A stretch of 64,000 nucleotides of DNA, taken from contig CADAIL010000003.1 in NCBI GenBank assembly GCA_902788035.1, positions 62,001 to 126,000 of the forward strand. The letters are read 5' to 3'. The notes under the pieces are model-generated. The model was not told where the DNA came from. It did no database searches and saw only the letters and a list, made by a program, of their open reading frames with translations. The translations under genes were made by a program, and so were the position numbers. Numbering within the stretch: the stretch's first letter is position 1; the number at the start of each line of letters is the position of its first letter. This document shows positions 16,640 to 25,031 of this stretch, in pieces. This DNA comes from an uncultured Lachnospiraceae bacterium. Its GTDB lineage: Bacteria; Bacillota; Clostridia; Lachnospirales; Lachnospiraceae.

Positions 16640-17985
16640 TTCTTGCCCTCCTTTGCTGCCTTAGCTCTCTGGTACATCATTGCTGCCGGTTTCATCTGTT
16701 TAAATAACTGAGTCAGCGGACGCTTTGCGGGACATGCATAATTGCAGGTTCCGCACTGGATGCAGTCAAGACCGTGAACTTTGATAAAGCGCTCATAGTC
16801 CTTCTTCTCTGCCGCTTCTGCCATCATCTGCGGGTAGAGCCCGAGCGGGCAAACACGGATGCATTTGCCGCAGCGGATACAATTAGTAAGTTTCTGCTGA
16901 GCTTTTTCAACGTCATCCTCGAGGAAACATGTCAGAGCATTGTTCCTCTTCTCAAGCGGAACATCCGTATTCGGTATCGCGACACCCATCATCGGTCCGC
17001 CGAGAATGATTTTCTTGGTGCCCGGTTTAAGACCTTCGTCATCGTTCACGAACTCGGAGGCCAATGTACCGAACTTGACGATATAATTACCAGGATTAGA
17101 AGCACCGTCGCCCGTGACTGTCAGACCGCGCTCATAAAGCGGGGTGTTGAGGGCAACAGCCTTATAGATAGCCGCAAGCGTAGCAACGTTATCAACAATA
17201 ACTCCGAGACTTGCCGGAAGCGCACCCGATTCCATGTACTGACCGGAAACGGCGTGTACGAGGTTGCGCTCACCGCCCTGCGGATACTTGACTTTGAGCT
17301 CAAGGATTTCAAATCTGGGATCATTGCCGACAGCCCGTCTCATGGATTCAATAGCCTTCGGCTTATTTGTCTCGATAGCGATCACTGCCTTGGCGGTCGG
17401 GAATATGCGGAGAACGATCTTGAGACCTTCCACGATCTGCTCCGGATTCTCCTGCATAAGGCGGTCGTCGCACGTGATGCCCGGTTCGCACTCAGCGCCG
17501 TTCGCGACGATCCAGCGGATGTCTTCCGGCTTCTGAGGCATAAGCTTGACATATGTCGGGAATCCGGCGCCGCCGAGACCGACAATACCGGCCTCTTTGA
17601 CTTTGTCGATTATTTCGCGCGGAGTAAGCCTCTCATAGTCGGTCTTCTCTCCGACTCCCTCGAAAGGTGTGTACTCCCCATCGTTGATGATAACAATCGA
17701 CTCTCCCATAATACCCGCGTTGTTCGGCCTGTGCTCAATAATTTTGACCTTGCCGGATACAGACGAGTGGATATTTGCGGAGATAAAGCCGTCTGCCTTC
17801 GCGATCAGCTGACCGACTTTGACCAGATCATTCCTCTTAACGACAGGAATGGCCGGTTTGCCGAGATGCTGGCTGAGCGGAAAGACCAGCTCCCCCTTGG
17901 GGAGGTATTCCACCAGCGGCTTGTCGGCTGTCAGCTCCTTATAGCCCTTCGGATGGACTCCTCCTCTGAATGAATAAATGCCCAT
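16636..17985 (-). CDS. rnfC: Rnf complex subunit C (NADH-binding)
   Basis: The cytoplasmic NADH/FMN subunit of Rnf. The 449 residues have the N-terminal RnfC barrel (FPLSQHLGKPAIPVV), a Rossmann-like NADH/FMN region (GIVGLGGAGFPTYVKL near residue 135) and two [4Fe-4S] motifs, CIRCGKCIRVCP and CIQCGTCNYACP, near the end. It is the first gene of the operon; AAAGGACAAACGT precedes the start. No clear promoter was found in the 215-bp gap to tatC, which holds only short hairpins. Confidence 0.96.
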   Translation of the reverse strand: MGIYSFRGGVHPKGYKELTADKPLVEYLPKGELVFPLSQHLGKPAIPVVKRNDLVKVGQLIAKADGFISANIHSSVSGKVKIIEHRPNNAGIMGESIVIINDGEYTPFEGVGEKTDYERLTPREIIDKVKEAGIVGLGGAGFPTYVKLMPQKPEDIRWIVANGAECEPGITCDDRLMQENPEQIVEGLKIVLRIFPTAKAVIAIETNKPKAIESMRRAVGNDPRFEILELKVKYPQGGERNLVHAVSGQYMESGALPASLGVIVDNVATLAAIYKAVALNTPLYERGLTVTGDGASNPGNYIVKFGTLASEFVNDDEGLKPGTKKIILGGPMMGVAIPNTDVPLEKRNNALTCFLEDDVEKAQQKLTNCIRCGKCIRVCPLGLYPQMMAEAAEKKDYERFIKVHGLDCIQCGTCNYACPAKRPLTQLFKQMKPAAMMYQRAKAAKEGKK

Positions 17986-18168
17986 ACGTTTGTCCTTTCA
18001 TGATAGTTACCAAGTAATACTGCTGCTGAAGTCTGGCAAAGGTCTGTCCGGACCTTCGCGTCATCTTTCTACCATCGGAACAGCTTCGCGAATCCGATAA
18101 GATTTACCGTCGGAGCCGCTGCGCTAACCCGCTAGTCATAATTCGGGCGCTTTTACCGCCCTTTTATC

Positions 18169-18191
18169 GGGAGTTCCCTGCGGAACTTCCA
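18169..18191 (-). terminator. Possible terminator hairpin after tatC
   Basis: GGGAGTTCC and GGAACTTCC pair around four bases, directly after the tatC stop. No U-tract follows on the minus strand, so termination here is uncertain. Confidence 0.3.
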
Positions 18192-18201
18192 ATAAAATCT
18201 A

Positions 18202-18966
18202 TTATGAAGCTCCCTCCGAATCCCTGCGCCTTACGAGATAGCTCAGCCAGACGCTAATCTCATACAGGCCGATCATCGGGACAGCTACCATAATCTGTGA
18301 AACAACATCCGGCGGCGTGATGACAGCCGCGATAAAGAAGATCACGACGATCATGACTTTTCTTGCCTTCACAAGCCACTCCGCGCGAATGACCCCGAGC
18401 CTCGTCAGAATGACCGAGACAACGGGAAGTTCGAAAATCACGCCGAAAATCAGGAACACGGTCAGAAGAAAATTCAGATAATTTCCTATGCTGATCGAGT
18501 CCGTCACATTAACTTCAAAGCTGAAAGAAATGAGAAAATTCAGCATGAACGGCATAATAAGAAAATAAGCAAACGCCACGCCCGCCGCAAAGCAGGCAAG
18601 CCCGAATACCATCGCGAGAGAAAAATAAAAACGCTCCCGCTTCGTAAGACCCGGACTGCAGAATGCGTATGTCTCATATCCTGCTGTCGGCGCCGCAATT
18701 ACCAGGCCGCCTATGAAGGCGATCGTAAAATACGACATGAGAAGTTCCTGCGGCGCAATGTAAACGAATGTGTACTTATATCTCGTTCCCAGCTCGGTGA
18801 GCAGCGTCACGAGTCTTGGCGCGCATGTAAGGCATACAGCGAAACCGGCGATGAAAAATACGATGCAGACGATGATCCTGTTTCGCATCTCCCGGAGATG
18901 TCCGGTCAGGGACATGCTGCCTCCGCCTTCCGTTCGCTCCGTCTCCTTATTGGTTTCCGTCGCCAT
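18202..18966 (-). CDS. tatC: Twin-arginine translocase subunit TatC
   Basis: The receptor for twin-arginine signal peptides in export of folded proteins. About 255 residues with six membrane helices; the family start SLTGHLREMRNRI lies near residue 20, and the conserved FYSPGLTKRERF-like motif appears as FCSPGLTKRERFYF. Start choice is uncertain: 18966 (used here) or 18915 (GGAGG four bases upstream, giving MSLTGHL), both in frame. The 18966 start overlaps the end of tatA by 20 bp. The operon order is tatB, tatA, tatC. Confidence 0.93.
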   Translation of the reverse strand: MATETNKETERTEGGGSMSLTGHLREMRNRIIVCIVFFIAGFAVCLTCAPRLVTLLTELGTRYKYTFVYIAPQELLMSYFTIAFIGGLVIAAPTAGYETYAFCSPGLTKRERFYFSLAMVFGLACFAAGVAFAYFLIMPFMLNFLISFSFEVNVTDSISIGNYLNFLLTVFLIFGVIFELPVVSVILTRLGVIRAEWLVKARKVMIVVIFFIAAVITPPDVVSQIMVAVPMIGLYEISVWLSYLVRRRDSEGAS

Positions 18967-19117
18967 CGCTCTTAGATTCCTCATCCTCTGCCATTCCGTC
19001 CCGGAATCCCTTTACACTCTTCCCGAACATTTTTGTCAGTTTCGGAATCTGTGTAGGTCCGAAAATGATGATAACTATAATAAGAACGATCAATAACTCC
19101 TGCGGTCCGATTCGCAT
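18947..19117 (-). CDS. tatA: Twin-arginine translocase TatA-type subunit (56 residues)
   Basis: A small pore-forming subunit. The reading frame encodes 56 residues: a membrane helix (residues 7-20, LLIVLIIVIIIFG), the FGPTQIPKL hinge, an amphipathic helix (FGKSVKGFRDGM) and an acidic tail. The site GAGGAGGATT lies immediately before the ATG. It lies between the longer TatB-type protein and TatC, which overlaps its end. Confidence 0.9.
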   Translation of the reverse strand: MRIGPQELLIVLIIVIIIFGPTQIPKLTKMFGKSVKGFRDGMAEDEESKSDGDGNQ

Positions 19118-19158
19118 AATCCTCCTCCTCTCAGATGCCTTTGTCTATCGGGTCAATA

Positions 19159-19647
19159 TTAGTCTGCAAATATATCCTCCGGCAGTTCAACCTCTTTCCG
19201 CGCGGATTCGTCCGCATACTCATATGCGGTCCTGTCTTCCGCTCTCTCATCCGCGGCCCTGCCTTCCGCTCTCTCATCCGCGGTCCTGTCTTCCGCTCTC
19301 TCATCCGCTGCGCGGGCCGCCGGCTCCTCATGAGGCCGTTTCTCTGCCTCTTCCGGCTTTTTGGCCTTTCCTATATTGTTCAGGGAATCGCTGGTCTCTT
19401 TAAAATTATTCCTCACATCCCGATTGAACTGTTCAAAAGGTTCCATCGCTTCCCGGATCGGCTTCTGCGCTTCCTCAAGAGGTTCAACAACACTCTCCCT
19501 TATGTCTTTTGTCATATCGTCCGTCGCTTTGCGGAACTCTCTCAGGCCGGCGCCGAGTTTTTTCGCGTAATACGGAAGTTTATCGGGGCCGATCACGACC
19601 AGGGCGACTATAAATATTAATACGATCTCGGTAAATCCGATTTTCAT
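19159..19647 (-). CDS. tatB: Twin-arginine translocase TatB-type subunit with repetitive tail
   Basis: It partners TatC in signal-peptide recognition. Residues 1-22 form the membrane helix with Glu7, and VIGPDKLPYYAKKLG is the TatB-type hinge. A long amphipathic and coiled region runs to about residue 95. Residues about 108-145 consist of near-identical 8-residue repeats (DERAEDRTA, DERAEGRAA), encoded by 24-bp DNA repeats at about 19215-19315. That charged tail is unusual and probably variable in length between strains. It is 41 bp upstream of tatA. Confidence 0.87.
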   Translation of the reverse strand: MKIGFTEIVLIFIVALVVIGPDKLPYYAKKLGAGLREFRKATDDMTKDIRESVVEPLEEAQKPIREAMEPFEQFNRDVRNNFKETSDSLNNIGKAKKPEEAEKRPHEEPAARAADERAEDRTADERAEGRAADERAEDRTAYEYADESARKEVELPEDIFAD

Positions 19648-19795
19648 GTTCCTAAAACTCCTGCAGCGGTTCCTGGGTGTCGATGCGCCGGGATTCTGTC
19701 CGAAAACTTCGGCTGCCGCCGGTCCGGACCCCGCGCTTTTGCCTCGCGAACGAGGTCTTTATGTCGAACTTAGTTAACATATTACCTTATTTGTA

Positions 19796-19825
19796 ATTAT
19801 AGTTTTTTGCTGATAACCATGTCAA
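19796..19825 (-). promoter_or_regulatory. Promoter of the tat operon
   Basis: On the minus strand TTGACA (19820-19825), 18 bases, TATAAT (19796-19801). A leader of about 140 nt to tatB contains the hairpin ACCTCG..CGAGG at about 19741-19757. The rest of the 19826-20000 gap holds no gene that I can see. Confidence 0.7.
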
Positions 19826-20000
19826 GGTGGTTTGGAGACGATAACGCTTTGAATACACCATGTTTAATAAAAAATGCAAGTATCGAAATATCGATATCCA
19901 ACACACGATATTTTCCCGATTAACGTCACCAAAACGCTGCCTGCCTTATCAGTTTTTACTATTCTTACGAAATCTCCTCCGGAAGCGCCGTCTCCGCTGC

Positions 20001-20261
20001 CTATTCGGCAGAATTCCCTGCGCCGTCTTCCGGCGGTAACTCTGCTCCTGCAGCTTTTTCCACGTTTTCTTCCGCCGACAGCTCTGTTTCTGCGTCCTTT
20101 TCCACGTTTTCTTCCGCCGGCAGTTCTTCCAAGAGGGCGGCGTCTACCGCCGCGATCCCGGCTGCTTTCTTCTTCGTCCGCATAACAGCGATTCCAGTGA
20201 CGATGCCTGCAGCGAACGTCACAGGGAACAGCAGTATCTGTGCTTTATTCTTAATTCCCAT
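20001..20261 (-). CDS. Small membrane-anchored acidic protein, unknown function
   Basis: The 86-residue protein has a basic N-terminus, one membrane helix (residues about 9-26, LLFPVTFAAGIVTGIAV) followed by RTKKK, then an acidic Ala/Glu-rich tail with a repeated EENVEK segment. GGAGG lies six bases upstream of the ATG, which supports a real gene. It follows deoC on the same strand after a hairpin. I do not recognise a family; a YtxH-like stress or envelope protein is one possibility, based on layout only. Confidence 0.65.
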   Translation of the reverse strand: MGIKNKAQILLFPVTFAAGIVTGIAVMRTKKKAAGIAAVDAALLEELPAEENVEKDAETELSAEENVEKAAGAELPPEDGAGNSAE

Positions 20262-20293
20262 TATTTACCTCCAACATTTCATCTAATCAAGCA

Positions 20294-20313
20294 GGAGGCG
20301 GCAAGCCGCCTCC
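20294..20313 (-). terminator. Hairpin after deoC
   Basis: GGAGGCGGC and GCCGCCTCC form a strong stem with a two-base loop. Only TGCTTGATT follows on the minus strand, so it may terminate partially. Confidence 0.45.
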
Positions 20314-20327
20314 CGGATTCCGATGTA

Positions 20328-21023
20328 TCAGTTTTTACTCGTCTCAGCCTCGAACTCCGCCAAAATCTTCGGTCCCGCGCTGGTCCCGATGCGCTCGGCG
20401 CCCGCTTCTATCATGGCTCTTGTATCCGCCCAGGTGCGGATTCCTCCCGCTGCCTTGACCTTCACCGAATCGCCCACGACCGACTTCATAAGAGCTACAT
20501 CTTCCACTGTGGCGCCACCGGTACCGAAGCCCGTAGAAGTCTTGATGAAATCCGGTCTGACTTTTTTGGCGACCTCAGCAGCCGCGCGAATTTCGTCTTT
20601 TGTGAGATAGCAGTTCTCAAAAATAACTTTTGAGAGGACTCCGTACTTTCTGCAGATATCCACGATGACCTGCATCTCTTTTTCTATATAACTGAGATCC
20701 CCCATGCGCAGTCTTCCGATATTCAGTACATAGTCGATTTCATCCGCTCCGTTCTTTATGGCATCCTCGCACTCAAAAGCCTTGCCTTCAATCGTCATCT
20801 GTCCGAGCGGGAAAGATACCGTGGCTCCGACATGTACGCCGCTGCCGGCAAGGAGCTCATGACAGTGCTTGACCTGAACGCCGTTGATTGCTATCATCGC
20901 GAACTTGTTCGTTCTGGCTTCGTCACACAGCTTTTCAAGATCCGCGTCAGTCGCATAGGCTTTGAGATTCGTATGATCGATCATTCCCGCAAGAATTTCC
21001 TTAGTAATATTCTTCGTATCCAT
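20328..21023 (-). CDS. deoC: Deoxyribose-phosphate aldolase
   Basis: It cleaves 2-deoxyribose 5-phosphate to acetaldehyde and glyceraldehyde 3-phosphate in deoxynucleoside breakdown. The 231 residues form a class I aldolase barrel. The Schiff-base lysine lies in FIKTSTGF and the second active-site lysine in [10 protein letters not shown]. The start at 21023 is chosen because AAGGAGG sits five bases before it; an upstream in-frame ATG overlaps the previous gene. It follows the unrecognised 21113-22510 gene by 89 bp. No other deo genes are present. Confidence 0.95.
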   Translation of the reverse strand: MDTKNITKEILAGMIDHTNLKAYATDADLEKLCDEARTNKFAMIAINGVQVKHCHELLAGSGVHVGATVSFPLGQMTIEGKAFECEDAIKNGADEIDYVLNIGRLRMGDLSYIEKEMQVIVDICRKYGVLSKVIFENCYLTKDEIRAAAEVAKKVRPDFIKTSTGFGTGGATVEDVALMKSVVGDSVKVKAAGGIRTWADTRAMIEAGAERIGTSAGPKILAEFEAETSKN

Positions 21024-21112
21024 GTATACCTCCTTCATCTTAGTTCTTAACTTCCCATTTATTAGTTTAAGCCGGTAGAGACCGAATGTAATTCTTTCCC
21101 GGGGGGCCTCCA

Positions 21113-22510
21113 TTACCCGAATATCTCTGTCAGGTCATCCCCATACATGGCTGACAGCTCCGGATCATTCTCTATATACTGTATGAGCGCATCGCGGCTG
21201 ATTGCTTTACGATAGGCAGCCAGCAGCTCCTCCGCACCGCACCCTCTGTGCCAGATCTCGGCTATTCCGTAAAGCCCGGCGTCCCACATATCAAGCACAG
21301 CATTATTGAAACTGATCCATTTCGGCATCTCATCGAGATGGCTCTCTATCTGCATGCAGATCGACCGCTGGGAATGGATCCAGTTTGGTCCGTTGTCGGT
21401 AAAATCGATCATCAGTGTGTGTGCGAGATTATTCTGCGCAGCCATCACGCGGGACCATGAATTTGTGACCCTGGTGAGATGATAAGCGATCATCTGATCT
21501 CCGCCGCAGCGAAGTCTCACATCATCAGTCCCGGTGAGTTCCCAGAGCTTTCTCATACTGGCAAGAGCCGCCTTCGCCTTTGCCCGCACCAGATCCCAGT
21601 CGTAGATGCAGAACTCCATGCCTGCCACTCCCCTCGCACGGTCCATCTTCGCGCACTTGAGGGCGGCAAGCTCGTTCCGATATTTGTCGATCACTTCCTC
21701 TGCCGCTCTGCGTTCTCTCCGGAATGCGGCAAGATCAGCAAATGTGTCTGCCAGAGATGCCGTATCAATCGGCTCCAACGCAAACGGCGTCAGCCAGTCG
21801 ATCATTTTCTTCATAGCAAGTGACTTTGTGAGCAGCCAGGAACTTTCGATATCCCTCAGCTGACCTCCGAGATTTTCGGCATCCAACTCCAGGAACTCGG
21901 GTCTCCACTTCTCAAGGATTTTCCAGCCGTGATCTGCCGCAAGTTCGGCATTGGTCCCCGCCATAAGAAAGCTGTTCAGACTGGTCTGAAGACTGCCTGT
22001 CTGTGCCCAACCCGGCGGGAAAAGATACCAGTTGCCCAGTTCGTGCGCGACCGCCGCGTGATTCGCATACTCTTCCCGTGTCTTTTTTCCGCTTTTTATC
22101 TGAGGAACAACTTTGAGAAAAGCGGCATCCGCATCATTCAGCTTTTCCAGAGCCCGCCTGTAGGCAGCCGCCTCCTTCTCGGCCGAAGCCGCCACCCGCA
22201 CACCCCACTCGCGGCAGTTCACATACCTGAGAGGGTGCATACGGTAAATTCCCTCGACATTGATTTTCCCGACTTTGCTGTCATCCATCCCGGCATAAAT
22301 TTCTTCCGCGGCTGCAGCAAATCGGATGATCAGGGCTTCCTGTTCGCTCCTCTTCTCCTCAGTGAGCATGTCCGGACCCAGCGCGATCTGCCTCATGAGA
22401 TTCGGCGCAGTCTTACTGTCCGCGTACTCCCGGATCAGTGTCCCCAGACTTTTAACGACCGGCTTCGTCGGCGCATCCATATTCAGCATTTCTTCCTGGT
22501 CGAAAGCCAT
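21113..22510 (-). CDS. Unrecognised alpha-helical protein, possibly a fragment of a large DUF3320-type helicase
   Basis: The intact 465-codon frame starts behind GGAGGA. The protein is soluble, helical and rich in Trp, Ala and Glu, with no P-loop. From memory, the pattern [17 protein letters not shown], then MKKMIDW, and the end ([18 protein letters not shown]) resembles the helical insert between the ATPase motifs of large DUF4011/DUF3320 superfamily I helicases. That insert normally lies inside proteins of more than 1,400 residues. Here both flanks are missing and the protein ends abruptly in LTEIFG. It may be a decayed remnant or a stand-alone domain; the assignment is tentative. Confidence 0.5.
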   Translation of the reverse strand: MAFDQEEMLNMDAPTKPVVKSLGTLIREYADSKTAPNLMRQIALGPDMLTEEKRSEQEALIIRFAAAAEEIYAGMDDSKVGKINVEGIYRMHPLRYVNCREWGVRVAASAEKEAAAYRRALEKLNDADAAFLKVVPQIKSGKKTREEYANHAAVAHELGNWYLFPPGWAQTGSLQTSLNSFLMAGTNAELAADHGWKILEKWRPEFLELDAENLGGQLRDIESSWLLTKSLAMKKMIDWLTPFALEPIDTASLADTFADLAAFRRERRAAEEVIDKYRNELAALKCAKMDRARGVAGMEFCIYDWDLVRAKAKAALASMRKLWELTGTDDVRLRCGGDQMIAYHLTRVTNSWSRVMAAQNNLAHTLMIDFTDNGPNWIHSQRSICMQIESHLDEMPKWISFNNAVLDMWDAGLYGIAEIWHRGCGAEELLAAYRKAISRDALIQYIENDPELSAMYGDDLTEIFG

Positions 22511-22620
22511 ACGTTCCTCCATGCCCATACACATTCAGATTTACCTGCCGCCTGATGAAGCGGAGAACCTGCCCGCTTGGTTCAAGTCTTTATATATGTA
22601 ATTGTACATTATTTTTGGGC

Positions 22621-22652
22621 AAAACAAAAGACCGTCTAAAAGAACGGTCTTT
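22621..22652 (-). terminator. Terminator after tadZ
   Basis: AAAGACCGT and ACGGTCTTT pair around TCTAAAAGA. On the minus strand TTTTGTTTTG follows. The 22511-22778 gap holds nothing else evident. Confidence 0.8.
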
Positions 22653-22778
22653 GTAAACCGCGATCTATGATCGCGTGTGTGCTGCGCGATGCACTTGTGT
22701 GTCTTCAGCTGCGCAGCTCTGCAATCCGCCGGAGGTCCATTTCAAAGCACATTATTCCCATGACTGCAGCAGCCGGTA

Positions 22779-23804
22779 TCATGCGTTGAAGAATGGGAGG
22801 TCCTGTTTTAAGAGCTCCCGCGCTGTCTCGCCGAGCTGCGTCCACACCAGCTGCTCGACGTACCGGTCCCGACTGACCGGCAGATCCGCAGGGGAAAGGA
22901 CAAGCCTTCTGATTCTGGACTTGACAGCCGCTGAATCCCACAGTTCGAGCCATTCATCGAAAGCCTTTATTTTGGCTTTGGCAAATGCATTTTCTTTCGT
23001 CGGCATATAAATCACATCACACTCGGAAAGAAAGTCTCTCAGCATACCGAGACCGTCACCTATATCCAGAATGATGACCTCGTAGCTGGACTTTTCAGTC
23101 AGAGCGCTTAATATATCATGCCATTCCGAAGCTTTCACATTCCTCAAGTCTTCCGGAGAATGGGCGGGCGGAATATAGTCTAATCTTCCTGTCTTCTGAA
23201 TGATTTGCGACAGCTTGAGGATAATATTCTCATCTTCCTGACGCAGAAAATAAATCACATCCGATATATTTCTCTCATATTTATCCCGAAGCAGCCCCTC
23301 AAAACCCGCAAATTCCTCAAAGCTCATATACAAAGCAGCGCGGTCTCTGCCTGCGATCTGGCCCAGTGTCAGGGCAAGCGAAGTCTTCAGGCATCTCGCG
23401 ACAGGAGAGTATACGCCGATGATCCTGCACTTCGGCTTCAGGAACTTCTCCGCCGGATCCTTAAGACTCTTCTTCTCGCCGTAGACAGCGAGGACTTCCC
23501 TGACAACGTTCATAGACGACTGGTATTTATATACTCTCGGATACCGTTCCTTAGATTCCCGCCGCATATCCTCGCTAAGGATCACTATTTCCTGAATGTT
23601 CCAGTTCCCGACCTCGCTGCACATAGCTTTTTCTGATATGAGAAGAATCTCCACGGTATGATCTTTCAGATACTCGCCGAGCCGGTCTGTACTTGTGAAC
23701 GCATGTATCTCGAACGGTATGTTCCCTCGGCGGTTAACATGCTCCGTAAAGTGCACGGCGTAAGATGCCTCAAGATCACAGATTGCCAATACTTTCTTCT
23801 TCAT
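22779..23804 (-). CDS. TadZ/CpaE-like P-loop ATPase
   Basis: In Tad/Flp pilus systems TadZ is a ParA-like protein that places the machine at the pole. The 341 residues have an N-terminal receiver-like domain (KKKVLAICDLEASYA; ILLISEKAM) and a C-terminal MinD/ParA-like domain from about residue 127. The P-loop position reads VYSPVARCLKTSLA, a degenerate Walker A that keeps the KTS end; VIILDIGDG is the Walker B region. The start at 23804 follows AAAGGAGG; an upstream ATG lacks a site. It is 75 bp after the prepilin peptidase gene. The rest of the tad genes are absent here. Confidence 0.7.
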   Translation of the reverse strand: MKKKVLAICDLEASYAVHFTEHVNRRGNIPFEIHAFTSTDRLGEYLKDHTVEILLISEKAMCSEVGNWNIQEIVILSEDMRRESKERYPRVYKYQSSMNVVREVLAVYGEKKSLKDPAEKFLKPKCRIIGVYSPVARCLKTSLALTLGQIAGRDRAALYMSFEEFAGFEGLLRDKYERNISDVIYFLRQEDENIILKLSQIIQKTGRLDYIPPAHSPEDLRNVKASEWHDILSALTEKSSYEVIILDIGDGLGMLRDFLSECDVIYMPTKENAFAKAKIKAFDEWLELWDSAAVKSRIRRLVLSPADLPVSRDRYVEQLVWTQLGETARELLKQDLPFFNA

Positions 23805-23879
23805 GTACACCTCCTTTTCCGCTGTAACACAGTTATTTCTTCTCACCAGGTTATTTCATCCCGCCAAAACTGTCTTTTC

Positions 23880-24389
23880 CTATGTTCGGGTCAGGGCTGT
23901 CACCAGGACCGCAGCGAATATCGCGATAGTAAAGTGAAAGTTCTCAGCCCTCCTGCCTTCCTTTCGATAAGGTTTCCTCACTCCGGTCCGGATAAAATCT
24001 CTGACATATGCAGCAAAATACATCAGACGAGGTATAAGACCGGTCCTGCGCCACATGATAAACACAGAGATGATTCCTCCGCAGACAACTGACCAAACCA
24101 TGATCCTTACATTCCTCGGAAAGCCGGCGACAGACCCCAAAGCCATGAGAAGCTTTATATCCCCCGCTCCGATCATTCGAAAGAGAAACAGGGCGTATGA
24201 AAGAACGAACGGCACGGCAATACCGCCGAAAAATGAAAGTATTCCCATCGGACCGAAGATATAAAGCTGATATGCAAGGCCGCAGATAAGCTGCGCCGCC
24301 ACGAGATAATTTGGGATTCGATCAGTGGCAAGATCGAACAGCACGGCTAAAAAAGAGTACATTAATAAAAGACATATGGCAATCGACAT
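23880..24389 (-). CDS. Prepilin peptidase, TadV/CpaA type
   Basis: A membrane aspartic protease that trims Flp-type prepilins. About 169 residues, with helices from residue 1 (MSIAICLLLMYSFLAVLFDL). The two catalytic aspartates are in FDLATDRIPN (near residue 20) and the GxGD-type motif GAGDIKLL (near residue 75). It lacks the N-terminal methylase domain, as expected of TadV. The start at 24389 has GGAGG nine bases upstream; extension to 24596 would add an unrelated 69-residue tail across the terminator hairpin. It precedes tadZ. Confidence 0.85.
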   Translation of the reverse strand: MSIAICLLLMYSFLAVLFDLATDRIPNYLVAAQLICGLAYQLYIFGPMGILSFFGGIAVPFVLSYALFLFRMIGAGDIKLLMALGSVAGFPRNVRIMVWSVVCGGIISVFIMWRRTGLIPRLMYFAAYVRDFIRTGVRKPYRKEGRRAENFHFTIAIFAAVLVTALTRT

Positions 24390-24534
24390 ACATCTGCACC
24401 TCCGTTTAATGCGCTTTGGGAATTTCGGAGTCAGAACCGGCTCCGCAAGAAAGTATAGCCAGTATACCAGTTCGGCCGGTCCGGCACAATCCGGAATACT
24501 CACCAAACCGTGACTGGATTTTTCGTGGGATTTT

Positions 24535-24614
24535 TTAGAAAAAGACCGCCCCGAAAGCTCCTTGCGGCGGCCTGATTCTATGGCCGTCTGCCGCATTGAG
24601 CTTCCGGGGCGGTG
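24535..24614 (-). terminator. Large hairpin terminator
   Basis: ACCGCCCCG..AGCTC pairs with GAGCT..CGGGGCGGT, with an inner GCGGC/GCCGC and GGCC/GGCC stem. On the minus strand TCTTTTTCT follows. It ends the 24620-24871 gene. Confidence 0.85.
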
Positions 24615-24619
24615 CCCAT

Positions 24620-24871
24620 TTAGTTTTCTTTCATCAGCGAATTCACAAGATTCGCGCCGGAATCGTTCAGAATCACATATTCAGCGATCCGAAGGCCCTT
24701 GCTGACCTCGTTTACGTACCCCGGCGGAAGTCCCGACTTCTTAATAAAGCTGTGCAGATCCGACACTTCCTTTTTGATCTGATCGGCGAAATATATCGTG
24801 AACAGGTTCACGTTGCGCACTTTCACCGACCTTTCTGAGTTCTGATAGACCCTTCTGAGTTTAGCATCCAC
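24620..24871 (-). CDS. Small protein of unknown function, GTG start
   Basis: The 83-residue soluble protein starts at GTG 24871, nine bases after GGAGGG. An in-frame ATG at 24916 lies upstream of that site and is rejected. The sequence is charged at the N-terminus (DAKLRRVYQNSERSVKVRNV) and mixed helical after that (YFADQIKKEVSDLHSFIKKS). It has its own terminator. I do not recognise the family. Confidence 0.55.
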   Translation of the reverse strand: MDAKLRRVYQNSERSVKVRNVNLFTIYFADQIKKEVSDLHSFIKKSGLPPGYVNEVSKGLRIAEYVILNDSGANLVNSLMKEN

Positions 24872-25031
24872 TTTTTCATACCCTCCGTTTAAAATAGTAT
24901 TCACTATAATGCCCAAACACTATACAACATAATCAGTTGATAAGCTTTTCCGGCATAAAAATAGCAGCACCGGTTCAGCGGAAGATTCCAAATTAAATGG
25001 ATTTTTGGTCCTTCTATTCAAGTCTCGCTTC

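Noticed and set aside
16774..17973. Long plus-strand frame opposite rnfC (and similar frames opposite atpB, pyrC and mfd)
   Set aside because: The opposite strand encodes clear conserved proteins; these frames have no motifs or start signals and follow from codon bias.
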